Part shown: in pieces, positions 6,883 to 13,983 of the stretch
How positions within the stretch are numbered: the first letter of the stretch is position 1
Layout: each line of letters opens with the position of its first letter
Assembly: GCA_030696545.1 (NCBI GenBank)
Contig: JAUYSA010000398.1
Location: 1-19,247, forward strand
Length of the DNA stretch: 19,247 nt
Direction of reading: 5' to 3'
Origin: Hyphomonadaceae bacterium
Lineage (GTDB): Bacteria; Pseudomonadota; Alphaproteobacteria; Caulobacterales; Hyphomonadaceae
Program-made: the position numbers and the translations under genes
Notes under the pieces: model-generated
Seen by the model: the letters and a program-made list of their open reading frames with translations, nothing else
What the model was told of the DNA's origin: nothing
Databases searched by the model: none

Positions 6883-8147
6883 TCCGAGACGCCCTTCGGC
6901 GCGCGCTGATCCATGAAGCCGAACATGTAGCCTGCAACACGCCGCATCTGGATCTCTTCCGATCCCTCCGTGATGCGATAGCGGCGATGATGGCGATAAA
7001 TGTGCTCGAACGGCTTGTGCCGCGAATAGCCCAGCCCGCCATGCACCTGCATCGCACGGTCCGCCGCTTCGCAGCACATCCGGTTCGCCCAGTAATTACA
7101 CATCGAGACTTTGTCCGAGACGGCGAAATTGCCTATCGTATCCATCTGCCACGCCGTCTTGTGAATCAGAGCACGAAGCATCTCGCACTGGGTCTGCAAC
7201 TCCACCAGCGGGAACTGGATGCCCTGATTGGACGAAAGCTTCTTGCCAAAAGGGGCACGCGCGTTCGCGTAGGCCACAGCCTCATTCACGCAATACTGCG
7301 CCGCGCCCAGCGATGACGCCGCCTGCCGGATACGGTTCTCGTTGAAGAAGTGCTGCACCACCTGCAGCCCCCGCCCTTCGCCGCCGAATACGGAGCTGTC
7401 CGGCACGCGCACGCCCTTCAGCGTCACATGCGCGTGGTCGGTCGGCATGTTGAACGTCCAGAGGAATTCCTCGGCCTTGAACCCGGGCGCATCCGTCGGC
7501 ACGAGAAACGCCGTAATGCCGTGACCATCGCCCGCCTTGCCCGACGTGCGCGCGAAGATCATGTCGTGGCTGGCCGTGTGGACGCCAGTGTTCCAAGTCT
7601 TCTCACCGTCGATGATCCAGCCATCGCTATCGCGAACCGCGCGCGTTTCCATGTGCGTCGCGTCAGACCCGTGCGCCGGCTCGGTGATGCCAAACGCAAA
7701 CCCACGTCGCCCCGCCGCGAGATCATCCAGCCACTCGGCTTTTTGAGCTTCAGATCCGTAATGCCACATCAGCAGAGCGCCGACGCTGTTGCCGACGATC
7801 GAGTGTTCGTTCTGCAGGTCGTTGTGGAGCCCAAGGCCCTTCGCCGCGAGATGCTCGCGAATCACCGCCATGGCGAGATTGCCGCCAGCCTTCCCGCCCA
7901 TCTCCTTCGGCAGCGCAAACCGGAAATGCCCCGCGCTATCCGCCCTCGCCCGCGCCTGAGCCAGCAGCGCCTCCCAATCCGCGCGCGGCAAGCCGCCCGC
8001 ATCCCAATCCGTCCGGGCGTGCTCGCGGCGATGATCGAAGAAGCGTATATTGTCGTCCGCCTGCTCCAGCGGGACGATCTCGGCGGCTATGAAACGGTCG
8101 AGGTCGTCCAGATAGGCAGCAAGCCCCGGCGGCAGGTTGAAATCCAA
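6879..8147 (-). CDS. Acyl-CoA dehydrogenase, ACAD10/11 / LvaC-like partner of the kinase
   Basis: This 422-residue FAD-dependent acyl-CoA dehydrogenase-fold protein carries GITEPAHGSDATHMET near residue 153, the helix with APFGKKLSSNQGIQFPLVELQ near 298, and the C-terminal HGGLGYSRHKPFEHIYRHHRRYRITEGSEEIQ. Glu395 in TEGSEEI aligns with the MCAD catalytic Glu (YEGT motif). Genes of this subfamily usually sit beside APH-type kinases. In ACAD11 and LvaC the fold helps convert phosphorylated 4-hydroxyacyl-CoA to an enoyl-CoA and on to the 3-hydroxy isomer. The start is a TTG at 8147 with GGAG 6 bp upstream. No ATG lies in frame between it and an upstream TAG (CTG is the only other option), so TTG is preferred. 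It is the first gene of the leftward run and diverges from the TetR gene. Confidence 0.88.
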   Translation of the reverse strand: MDFNLPPGLAAYLDDLDRFIAAEIVPLEQADDNIRFFDHRREHARTDWDAGGLPRADWEALLAQARARADSAGHFRFALPKEMGGKAGGNLAMAVIREHLAAKGLGLHNDLQNEHSIVGNSVGALLMWHYGSEAQKAEWLDDLAAGRRGFAFGITEPAHGSDATHMETRAVRDSDGWIIDGEKTWNTGVHTASHDMIFARTSGKAGDGHGITAFLVPTDAPGFKAEEFLWTFNMPTDHAHVTLKGVRVPDSSVFGGEGRGLQVVQHFFNENRIRQAASSLGAAQYCVNEAVAYANARAPFGKKLSSNQGIQFPLVELQTQCEMLRALIHKTAWQMDTIGNFAVSDKVSMCNYWANRMCCEAADRAMQVHGGLGYSRHKPFEHIYRHHRRYRITEGSEEIQMRRVAGYMFGFMDQRAPKGVSE

Positions 8148-8282
8148 GGCGCTCTCCAGAAAACCCTATAAATTCCGACTATAGCGCCATCTTGGCCCGA
8201 GACCGCCGCGGAAGACAAATTTCCCCGTTCAACTCTCGGCTGACAGACCGTTCGGCTTATGTCACCAAACTGACTTGGGGAG

Positions 8283-8319
8283 CTTGACACCGGGGGTACA
8301 CCGCCTAGACAGTGTCAAG
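8283..8319. promoter_or_regulatory. Inverted-repeat operator between the TetR gene and the catabolic run
   Basis: CTTGACAC (8283-8290) and GTGTCAAG (8312-8319) form a perfect 8-bp inverted repeat 21 bp apart. Nested in the right arm is the compact palindrome GACA-G-TGTC (8308-8316). The site covers the putative TetR promoter. It lies in the 190-bp divergent region that also precedes the dehydrogenase gene at 8147, so one regulator could control both directions. The remaining bases from 8148 to 8282 hold a TATAGT at 8183-8178 on the minus strand as a weak -10 candidate, without a good -35. Confidence 0.5.
8284..8311 (+). promoter_or_regulatory. Putative promoter of the TetR gene
   Basis: TTGACA (8284-8289) is followed after 16 bp by TAGACA (8306-8311). 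The latter sits in CCTAGACA, similar to the alphaproteobacterial -10 GCTANAWC. The predicted start site is about 20 bases before the ATG at 8338. The -10 overlaps the operator palindrome, as expected for autorepression. Confidence 0.4.
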
Positions 8320-8337
8320 TATAATGATAGGCGAGAC

Positions 8338-8946
8338 ATGACAGCGATCACGCGTACCACCGGCAAGGACGATGTTCGTGCCGGCATTCTCAACGCCAGC
8401 CTCCAGCTGATGAATGAAGGCGGGCTCGGCGCGCTGTCCATGCGCGAAGTCGCGCGCCGCGCAGGCGTAAGCCACCAGGCGCCGTATCACTATTTCCAGG
8501 ACCGTGAGGCGATCCTCGCCGAGCTTGCGGGCGAGGGCTTCGATCAGCTGTACGACTACATGGTCAGCGCCGTTGGACTTGTTCGCGACAGGGCATCGAA
8601 GAACCGGGCAATGGGCGAGGCCTATATCCGCTTCGCGCTCAACCATCCCGAACTCTTCCGCCTGATGTTCCGCAGCGAAATGTGCGATCTGTCGCTCTAC
8701 CCAGCTGCAAAGGCCAAGGCAGAACGCTGCTTCAATCTTCCCGTGGAAGTGCTCGGCGCATCCGGCACGATGGCTGACAAGACCAACCCGGACCTGACGC
8801 CTGTGATCGCATCGTGGGCAATGGCCCACGGCCTCGCCACGCTTCTGCTGGAAGGCAAGCTCGGGGAAACGTTTGGCGAAACTCGTGATCAGCGCGAAGC
8901 GTCAGCCAACCGGGTGATCGCCTTCTTTGCCGAACGGTTCAAATAG
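8338..8946 (+). CDS. TetR/AcrR-family transcriptional regulator with WHG-type ligand domain
   Basis: This 202-residue one-component repressor has an N-terminal helix-turn-helix at about 33-52 (LSMREVARRAGVSHQAPYHYF). The C-terminal half contains AYIRFALNHPELFRLMF and WAMAHGLATLLLEGKL, typical of the WHG (TetR_C_33) ligand-binding domain seen in regulators of acyl-CoA metabolism. The ATG at 8338 is chosen because AGGCGA lies just upstream and the operator/promoter would otherwise fall inside the gene; the frame is open from 8275. It is divergent from the catabolic run and most likely controls it, with an acyl-CoA or the free acid as inducer (inferred). It ends 7 bp from the convergent SDR gene, with no room for a classic terminator between them. 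Confidence 0.92.
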   Translation: MTAITRTTGKDDVRAGILNASLQLMNEGGLGALSMREVARRAGVSHQAPYHYFQDREAILAELAGEGFDQLYDYMVSAVGLVRDRASKNRAMGEAYIRFALNHPELFRLMFRSEMCDLSLYPAAKAKAERCFNLPVEVLGASGTMADKTNPDLTPVIASWAMAHGLATLLLEGKLGETFGETRDQREASANRVIAFFAERFK

Positions 8947-8953
8947 TCAGACC

Positions 8954-9658
8954 TCAGCACCAGGCGCCGGAAATCGGGATCACCTGTCCCGACAAAAACC
9001 CGCTGCGTCCAAGCGCCAGAAGCTCGACCAGCGCCGCGACTTCCTCCGCTTCGCCAAGCCTCCCCATCGGTACGCGCGCCAGCAGCTTCGGCCCCTTCAC
9101 CGGATCCTCCAGCAACGCCTTGGGATAGTAGGTCTCGGTCTGGATGAAGTTGGCCGCGACCGCATTCACCGAAATACCATCGCCCGCAACCTCAAGCGCC
9201 AGCGTCCGCACTACGCCATTCACCGCAGCACGTGCCGTCGCATAGGCGGAGAATCCAGGTATCCCGCCAATCGGCCCGGATGATGATCCGAACACGATGC
9301 GCCCGGCCTTGTTCGGCCGCATCGCCTTTACCGCAGCACCCGCAAACGCGATCGACTCCGCCGCCAGCCGCTGGAAGTATGGCATCAGTTCATCAATGCC
9401 GAGGTCTTCCACCTTCGTGCGTGGCGCCGGCATGGCTGGCGAAATCACGATGGCGTCCAGCCTGCCGCCAAACTTCTCCGTTGCGCGCGCCACCAGCTCT
9501 GCGGGCGAGGCCCATGCCAGAGTTTCGACGCCCTGCTCCTCGCCATCTTGTGCGATCGACGGATCGCAACCGATCACGCGTGCTCCCGCCTTGCGCAGCC
9601 GCTCGACAATGACCGGATTGGCGAAGCCCAGGATATCCGTAACGAAGACGTTGCTCAT
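8954..9658 (-). CDS. Short-chain-dehydrogenase-fold protein with halohydrin dehalogenase hallmarks
   Basis: This 234-residue SDR-fold protein lacks the classical features of an NAD(P)H-dependent SDR. The N-terminal TGxxxGxG is replaced by T7-DILG-F12-A-N14, close to the halohydrin dehalogenase (HHDH) nucleophile-pocket motif T-X4-F/Y-X-G. The usual YxxxK is Y139-ATA-R143, and S126-X12-Y139-X3-R143 exactly matches the HHDH catalytic pattern. Later segments VIGCDPSI, NFIQTETYYP (170-179) and LLARVPMGRLG also resemble HheA/HheC, from memory. HHDHs interconvert vicinal haloalcohols and epoxides without a redox cofactor. The Asn in place of the motif Gly is a deviation, so it may be a divergent HHDH or a cofactor-less SDR of another function. 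Its ATG directly follows the stop of the upstream gene (TAGATG), implying translational coupling. Confidence 0.85.
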   Translation of the reverse strand: MSNVFVTDILGFANPVIVERLRKAGARVIGCDPSIAQDGEEQGVETLAWASPAELVARATEKFGGRLDAIVISPAMPAPRTKVEDLGIDELMPYFQRLAAESIAFAGAAVKAMRPNKAGRIVFGSSSGPIGGIPGFSAYATARAAVNGVVRTLALEVAGDGISVNAVAANFIQTETYYPKALLEDPVKGPKLLARVPMGRLGEAEEVAALVELLALGRSGFLSGQVIPISGAWC

Positions 9659-10720
9659 CTACTCTCCCGCACGCGGCTTGGGCGGCGGCGCGTTCGGCCC
9701 GAATATTCCGGGCCCTTGCTTGTTCTCGCGCCCCTGCGCCTCAAGGATGCGCGCGCCACCGAGGATACCTTGCATTGCGTAGTTCCCTTCGTGGCAGGCG
9801 TACTCGTAAACGCTCTCCTCGCGCTTGTTGAGGCTCATCTCGGCGCGCCATGTCTGCGTGTAATAGACAGGGTCCTCTACTACGAACTCATATAGTATCT
9901 GCCCGTCCGACGCCCGGCTGAACCGCTCGGTCAGTTTGCCCTTCTCGGACAGGATGATCTGACCCTGATCTGCTTGCTCCGGCTTCACGTTGATGGTTTC
10001 GACCACCAGCGTGTCTCCCTCCCACCACCCCACGGAATCTCCCAGCCAAGGCTTGATGACGCCGGGCTTGTGCCGCGCCTCCGCCTTGCTCGCGGCTATC
10101 GGGATGATGCGGGCATCGTGCACCATCTCGACCAGGATCATGATCGCGTCCCGTGTCTGCACGATCTGATAGTTATTATTGTAAATCGTGTTCAGCATTC
10201 CCGGTCCGCCCGCGCCGGTAAAGCCGATCAGACAACGTTCTGCGATCGGCAACGTCTCCGGACCTTCGTACATCGTAGCGCGTTTCCTGGCGCCGGCATC
10301 GACACGCGCCTTTTGTCCGGCGGCAGACACAGGCACGCGACCATCGGCAGGCTCGACCAGCCATGATGTGCGCAGCTCGCCCTTCACGGTGGCGAAGCTG
10401 ACGCCGGGGTCGATCCAGAATGTGTTGTAGCCACGATCGCTGTTCTTGTCCTCCAGCAGACCGTCCTCGAGGTTCGAAGCGCCCTCCTCGCTCTGCGCAA
10501 GCAGGATCCAAGGATTGTTCTTGAGCAGACTGGTCGCCTCGTCGGGCGTCACAGAGAGCTTCATGCTCGGTGCGCGGCCCAGATTGGTCAGTGACTGGTT
10601 CGACCAGACGCCTTGCAGGTCGGGCCTTCCATCAGGGGTCCGCGGCGGCGAATAGCTCTGCGCAAAGGCAGGCGCGGCGACGACCACGGCAAGCGCGCAC
10701 ACGGCGGCGAGATTCTTCAT
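9659..10720 (-). CDS. Secreted protein of unknown function (GRPDLQGVW / GWWEGDTLVVET type)
   Basis: This 353-residue precursor has a clear Sec signal peptide: MKN start, hydrophobic LAAVCALAVVVAA and an AFA|Q cleavage site after residue 20. The mature protein begins QSYSPPRTPDGRPDLQGVWSNQS and contains GDSVGWWEGDTLVVETINV (227-245), a run of predicted beta-strands around 255-300 and EGNYAMQGILGGAR near 311-324. I recognise this as a widespread family of uncharacterised exported proteins in Alphaproteobacteria and Acidobacteria, but know no activity for it. The ATG at 10720 is chosen because AGGAGG lies at ideal distance and the signal peptide begins there, although the frame is open to 10804. 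Tight coupling to the dehalogenase-like gene suggests a joint role. The 122 bp before it hold no promoter I can defend. Confidence 0.85.
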   Translation of the reverse strand: MKNLAAVCALAVVVAAPAFAQSYSPPRTPDGRPDLQGVWSNQSLTNLGRAPSMKLSVTPDEATSLLKNNPWILLAQSEEGASNLEDGLLEDKNSDRGYNTFWIDPGVSFATVKGELRTSWLVEPADGRVPVSAAGQKARVDAGARKRATMYEGPETLPIAERCLIGFTGAGGPGMLNTIYNNNYQIVQTRDAIMILVEMVHDARIIPIAASKAEARHKPGVIKPWLGDSVGWWEGDTLVVETINVKPEQADQGQIILSEKGKLTERFSRASDGQILYEFVVEDPVYYTQTWRAEMSLNKREESVYEYACHEGNYAMQGILGGARILEAQGRENKQGPGIFGPNAPPPKPRAGE

Positions 10721-10842
10721 GGCTTCCTCCTGATGCTTGGCGAACATCTCGGTTCGTCCAGCGATCGGCTGAGCATACGCCTGCATTCCCCACGCGGAAA
10801 GCATGACGCCGCGACAGCGCTGGTCACATCACGGAGAGAGCG

Positions 10843-13128
10843 TCAGGCAGCCTTGCTTGTGACCAGACGCTTGCCGCGCAGAAGGCTGACATACTTCGTC
10901 GCAAGTTCGCGCGCGTCGATCGGCTTGGAGATATAGTCGCTCATCCCCATGCCGATATAGCGCTCCCGGTCGCCACTCATGGCGTCTGCGGTCAGAGCGA
11001 TGACCGGGATATCCTTCCATGGCTGGTCGCTTGCCCGGATGCGTTTGATCGCCTCCTTGCCATCCATCACCGGCATGTGGACATCGAGCAGCACGATGTC
11101 GAAAGGCTGCTCGCTTAGCCGCGCAAGCGCCTCCTCGCCATTGACCGCCTCAACGATCTGCGGCGCCAGCTGGACCATGAAAAGGCGCACCACGTGCCGG
11201 TTGACCGGGTTGTCGTCGACCAACAGCACGCGTGCGTTCATGACGGGTCGCAAAGCGTTCTCTTCCGGCGCGGGCGCCGGTTGCGTCGGCTCCATCTGCG
11301 CCTTCTCGCCGCGTTCAGCCATGAAGACGAGGTGGAAGGTCGAGCCTTCGCCCGGAACACTCTCGACCGTAACGTCTCCGCCCATCAGGCGCGAAAGATG
11401 CCGTGTGATCGCGAGGCCCAGGCCGGTGCCGCCGAAACGCCTGCTGATGGAAGCGTCGGCCTGTGTGAAGGCGCCGAACAGGCGCGACATGGTTTCCTGA
11501 TCCATGCCGATTCCCGTGTCGCTGATGGATATGCGCACGCGCCATCTGTTGTCATCGATCTGATCGCCGCCGACACGCGCGGTTACGCAGCCCTGCTCGG
11601 TGAACTTGATCGCGTTGGACAACAGGTTCGACAGGCACTGCCGCACCCGCACGGGATCGTAGCGCAGCACGGGCGGCAGGCTATCGTCGATCTCCAACCG
11701 GACATCGATGCCTCGCTCTTCGGCGCGGCTCTGGAACAGCTTGCGTATCCTCTCCAGCGTGACGCCAAGTTCGCCATCGATTGGCGAGATTTCCAGCTTG
11801 CCAGCTTCGATCTTGGAAATGTCGAGAACATCGTCGAGCAGCGCCATCAAGGTGCGGCCGGAATCGGCGATGACGTTCACGCTGTCCTTCTGCGCTTCTG
11901 TCAGCACTTCTCCCTGAAGCACCTGGGCCATGCCGAGAATGCCATTGAGCGGCGTTCGTATCTCGTGGCTCATCGACGCGAGGAAGTTTGATTTCGCGAC
12001 CGTCGCCGCTTCGGCCTGCATTTTTGCTTCGACCAGCGCCAGTTCCTGCTGCTTCTGCTCGTGGATATCCAGCATGAGCCCGACGGCACGTGTATGCTGG
12101 CCAGAGGCGTTGCGGTGAACGCGTGTGAAAAGCCGCATCCAGCGACCCTTGCCGTCAGGGCGATAGATACGGGTATCGATGCTTTCCACCGCGTTGGATA
12201 CAAGGCAGCGATCCCAGCTATCCCGCACAGCGGACTGCTCTTCGTCCATGTAGAGGCCGAACGGGTTGACGTTCTGCCGCTCAAGCGCTTCCTCGCCGGC
12301 GATCTGTTTGAACTGTTCCGATGACCAGCGATCGCCGCTCTTGAGATCAATCTCATAAACGCCGGCGTTGGCGGCCGCCATCGCCAGCTCCAGCCGGCTT
12401 GTCACCATGTCAGCCTGGTCGCGCGCCTGCGCGAGTTCCGTGACGTTCTGGCTGACGCCGTACATCTCGAATTTTCCGGAGGGCAGCTTGCGACCGGCGC
12501 GGTAATGAACCCGCAGCGTGGTCCATCCGCCGTTTCCATTCCGATAGCGCATCTCGCCCTCGGCCACTCCGCCTTGCGTGGTGATCCGCTCGCGAATCTC
12601 GCGGTCTTTCGCCATGTCGTCGGGATGCTGGATGCGCGTAAGGGTGTCGAGCGGCACGGGCTCATTGACGCCATAGCCGAGCGAGAGTGCGACCGAAAAA
12701 TGGTACGCCTTGACGTCCGGATCGTAGCGCCACGTGCCGATCTCGGCGTCGTCCATCAACCTGTCCCGCACAGTGCGCGCCGTCACCACGGAGGTCAGCG
12801 CCAGCCACTCGGCAGATACATCGACGAGCCGCACGATCTCGCGCCCGGGCATACCCGGCATGCGATCGAGCCGGATCCAGCTCTCCTTGTCAGCTTCACG
12901 CAGATGAAAACAGCTCGCACCGGTCGAGCGCGATTCATCCACGGAGAGGCTGCGCATGAGTTCAAGAATCTCGACGCCGACCAGATGCGGGGCGGAACGG
13001 TTAAGACGCGCGGCAAACGCGGCATTCACTTCGGTGATGCGGTCACGCGCATCCACAACACAGCACGGCATCGAGCCGACTATCGCCTGGGCGACCGCTG
13101 CCGTTTCCAGAAGTTTGGTTGACGTCAT
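10843..13128 (-). CDS. Soluble hybrid sensor histidine kinase (PAS-PAS-PAS-HisKA-HATPase-REC)
   Basis: This 761-residue protein has no membrane segment and is therefore cytoplasmic. Order: a short PAS-like region (about 10-110, VVDARDRITEVNAAFAARL), a PAS/PAC pair ending at the GVSQNVTE of 224-231, another PAS/PAC (about 245-357), a HisKA dimerisation domain with phospho-accepting His388 (SHEIRTPLNGI), an HATPase_c domain with N-box NLLSNAIKF (501-509), DTGIG (537-541) and GGTGLGL (566-572), and a receiver with D638/D639, phospho-acceptor Asp682 and Lys735. The C-terminal receiver has no output domain, so signal must pass to an Hpt protein or a regulator encoded elsewhere. The ligand sensed by the PAS domains is unknown. 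It is divergent from the efflux operon; no cognate response regulator gene is in the window. Confidence 0.93.
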   Translation of the reverse strand: MTSTKLLETAAVAQAIVGSMPCCVVDARDRITEVNAAFAARLNRSAPHLVGVEILELMRSLSVDESRSTGASCFHLREADKESWIRLDRMPGMPGREIVRLVDVSAEWLALTSVVTARTVRDRLMDDAEIGTWRYDPDVKAYHFSVALSLGYGVNEPVPLDTLTRIQHPDDMAKDREIRERITTQGGVAEGEMRYRNGNGGWTTLRVHYRAGRKLPSGKFEMYGVSQNVTELAQARDQADMVTSRLELAMAAANAGVYEIDLKSGDRWSSEQFKQIAGEEALERQNVNPFGLYMDEEQSAVRDSWDRCLVSNAVESIDTRIYRPDGKGRWMRLFTRVHRNASGQHTRAVGLMLDIHEQKQQELALVEAKMQAEAATVAKSNFLASMSHEIRTPLNGILGMAQVLQGEVLTEAQKDSVNVIADSGRTLMALLDDVLDISKIEAGKLEISPIDGELGVTLERIRKLFQSRAEERGIDVRLEIDDSLPPVLRYDPVRVRQCLSNLLSNAIKFTEQGCVTARVGGDQIDDNRWRVRISISDTGIGMDQETMSRLFGAFTQADASISRRFGGTGLGLAITRHLSRLMGGDVTVESVPGEGSTFHLVFMAERGEKAQMEPTQPAPAPEENALRPVMNARVLLVDDNPVNRHVVRLFMVQLAPQIVEAVNGEEALARLSEQPFDIVLLDVHMPVMDGKEAIKRIRASDQPWKDIPVIALTADAMSGDRERYIGMGMSDYISKPIDARELATKYVSLLRGKRLVTSKAA

Positions 13129-13146
13129 CGCGCCTTTGGCCCGCCG

Positions 13147-13173
13147 GTAAAGATAACTGCCGCGAATCTTTAC
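13147..13173. promoter_or_regulatory. Perfect inverted repeat just upstream of the histidine kinase gene
   Basis: GTAAAGAT (13147-13154) and ATCTTTAC (13166-13173) form a perfect 8-bp inverted repeat with an 11-bp spacer, ending 19 bp before the kinase ATG. It could be an operator or an RNA hairpin in the kinase leader. No T-tract follows, so a terminator is unlikely. Confidence 0.4.
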
Positions 13174-13200
13174 TGGCCATTGGTTTCCCGAGAGTTCCCA

Positions 13201-13220
13201 AGGATACGCCCCGGTATCCT
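13201..13220. promoter_or_regulatory. Second inverted repeat in the kinase/TetR intergenic region
   Basis: AGGATAC and GTATCCT form a perfect 7-bp inverted repeat around a 6-bp GC-rich spacer. It lies centrally in the 202-bp divergent region and is unrelated in sequence to the two neighbouring palindromes. A transcription-factor site is the likeliest role; the regulator is unknown. Confidence 0.35.
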
Positions 13221-13273
13221 GGCATCTCCTCCCGCTTCTCTCCCAAAAGCGCAGAAATCACGCCGCGCGGGGC

Positions 13274-13321
13274 TGGACTCCATCACAGATCATATTATAT
13301 AACTATCTGGTCAGTTATATA
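13274..13321 (+). promoter_or_regulatory. AT-rich TetR operator overlapping the promoter of the efflux operon
   Basis: TATATAACT (13296-13304) and AGTTATATA (13313-13321) form a perfect 9-bp inverted repeat with an 8-bp spacer, ending 9 bp before the TetR ATG at 13331. TGGACT (13274-13279) and TATATA (13296-13301), 16 bp apart, give a plausible -35/-10 pair, so the operator would cover the -10 and the start site. Position and symmetry fit autoregulation by the adjacent TetR protein. Confidence 0.55.
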
Positions 13322-13330
13322 CGAGAAGAA

Positions 13331-13978
13331 ATGCCCACGCCCTCTGCCCCTCCCTCCAGCGGGTCGCCGAAATGGCGCCGCCGCGCCGAAGCCCGCCCCG
13401 CCGAGATCGTGCGCGCGGCTTACGAGGTCTTTTCAGAGAAAGGCTTCGCCGCCGCCAGGCTGGACGACATCGCCCAGCGGGCTGGCGTCTCCAAAGGCGC
13501 GCTGTATCTTTATTTCGAGACCAAGCAGGACATCTTCGAAGCGGTGGTGAAGGACGCGGTCGCGCCGAACATCGGCGCGATTGAAACCTTCGTGCTTGGT
13601 TTCCCCGGTCCGTTCGAACAGCTCATCCGGATGATGATCCCGCGGATGGCGGAAATCGCGAACCAGTCAGGGCTGGGCAAGGTCATCAAGATGGTGATCG
13701 GCGAGTCCGGCAATTTTCCCGAGATCGCACGGATCTGGCACGACGATGTCATCGCCAAGGGTATCGGCATCCTTACCGGCGTCATCGCGCGGGCGCAGGA
13801 GCGCGGCGAAGTCCGCGCTGGAGATCCGCGTCTGCACGCGCTTTCGATCGCTGCGCCCCTGCTCGCGGCGGTGATCTTCCGCGAGACGTTTGTACCCGTC
13901 GGAGCGAAGCCTTTCGACATCCCCACCCTCATGCAGCAGCATCTCGACAACGTGCTGCCCGGACTTCTCACGAGCTGA
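13331..13978 (+). CDS. TetR/AcrR-family repressor of the adjacent ABC efflux operon
   Basis: This 215-residue TetR-family regulator has a helix-turn-helix at about 43-62 (RLDDIAQRAGVSKGALYLYFETK). The C-terminal helical domain resembles regulators found next to HlyD-type efflux genes. The N-terminus begins with a Pro/Ser-rich, then basic tail (KWRRRAEARPAEI). It is the first gene of a four-gene plus-strand operon; the HlyD-family gene starts 5 bp after its stop. The palindrome just before its start is the probable operator. Release by a drug-like, bile-like or metabolic ligand is inferred from family behaviour and not visible in sequence. Confidence 0.92.
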   Translation: MPTPSAPPSSGSPKWRRRAEARPAEIVRAAYEVFSEKGFAAARLDDIAQRAGVSKGALYLYFETKQDIFEAVVKDAVAPNIGAIETFVLGFPGPFEQLIRMMIPRMAEIANQSGLGKVIKMVIGESGNFPEIARIWHDDVIAKGIGILTGVIARAQERGEVRAGDPRLHALSIAAPLLAAVIFRETFVPVGAKPFDIPTLMQQHLDNVLPGLLTS

Positions 13979-13983
13979 CCACG

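Noticed and set aside
8284..8325. TTGACA at 8284 and a perfect TATAAT at 8320 as a strong sigma-70 promoter.
   Set aside because: The spacing is 30 bp, far outside the 16-18 bp range. TAGACA at 8306 with 16-bp spacing is a better partner for TTGACA.
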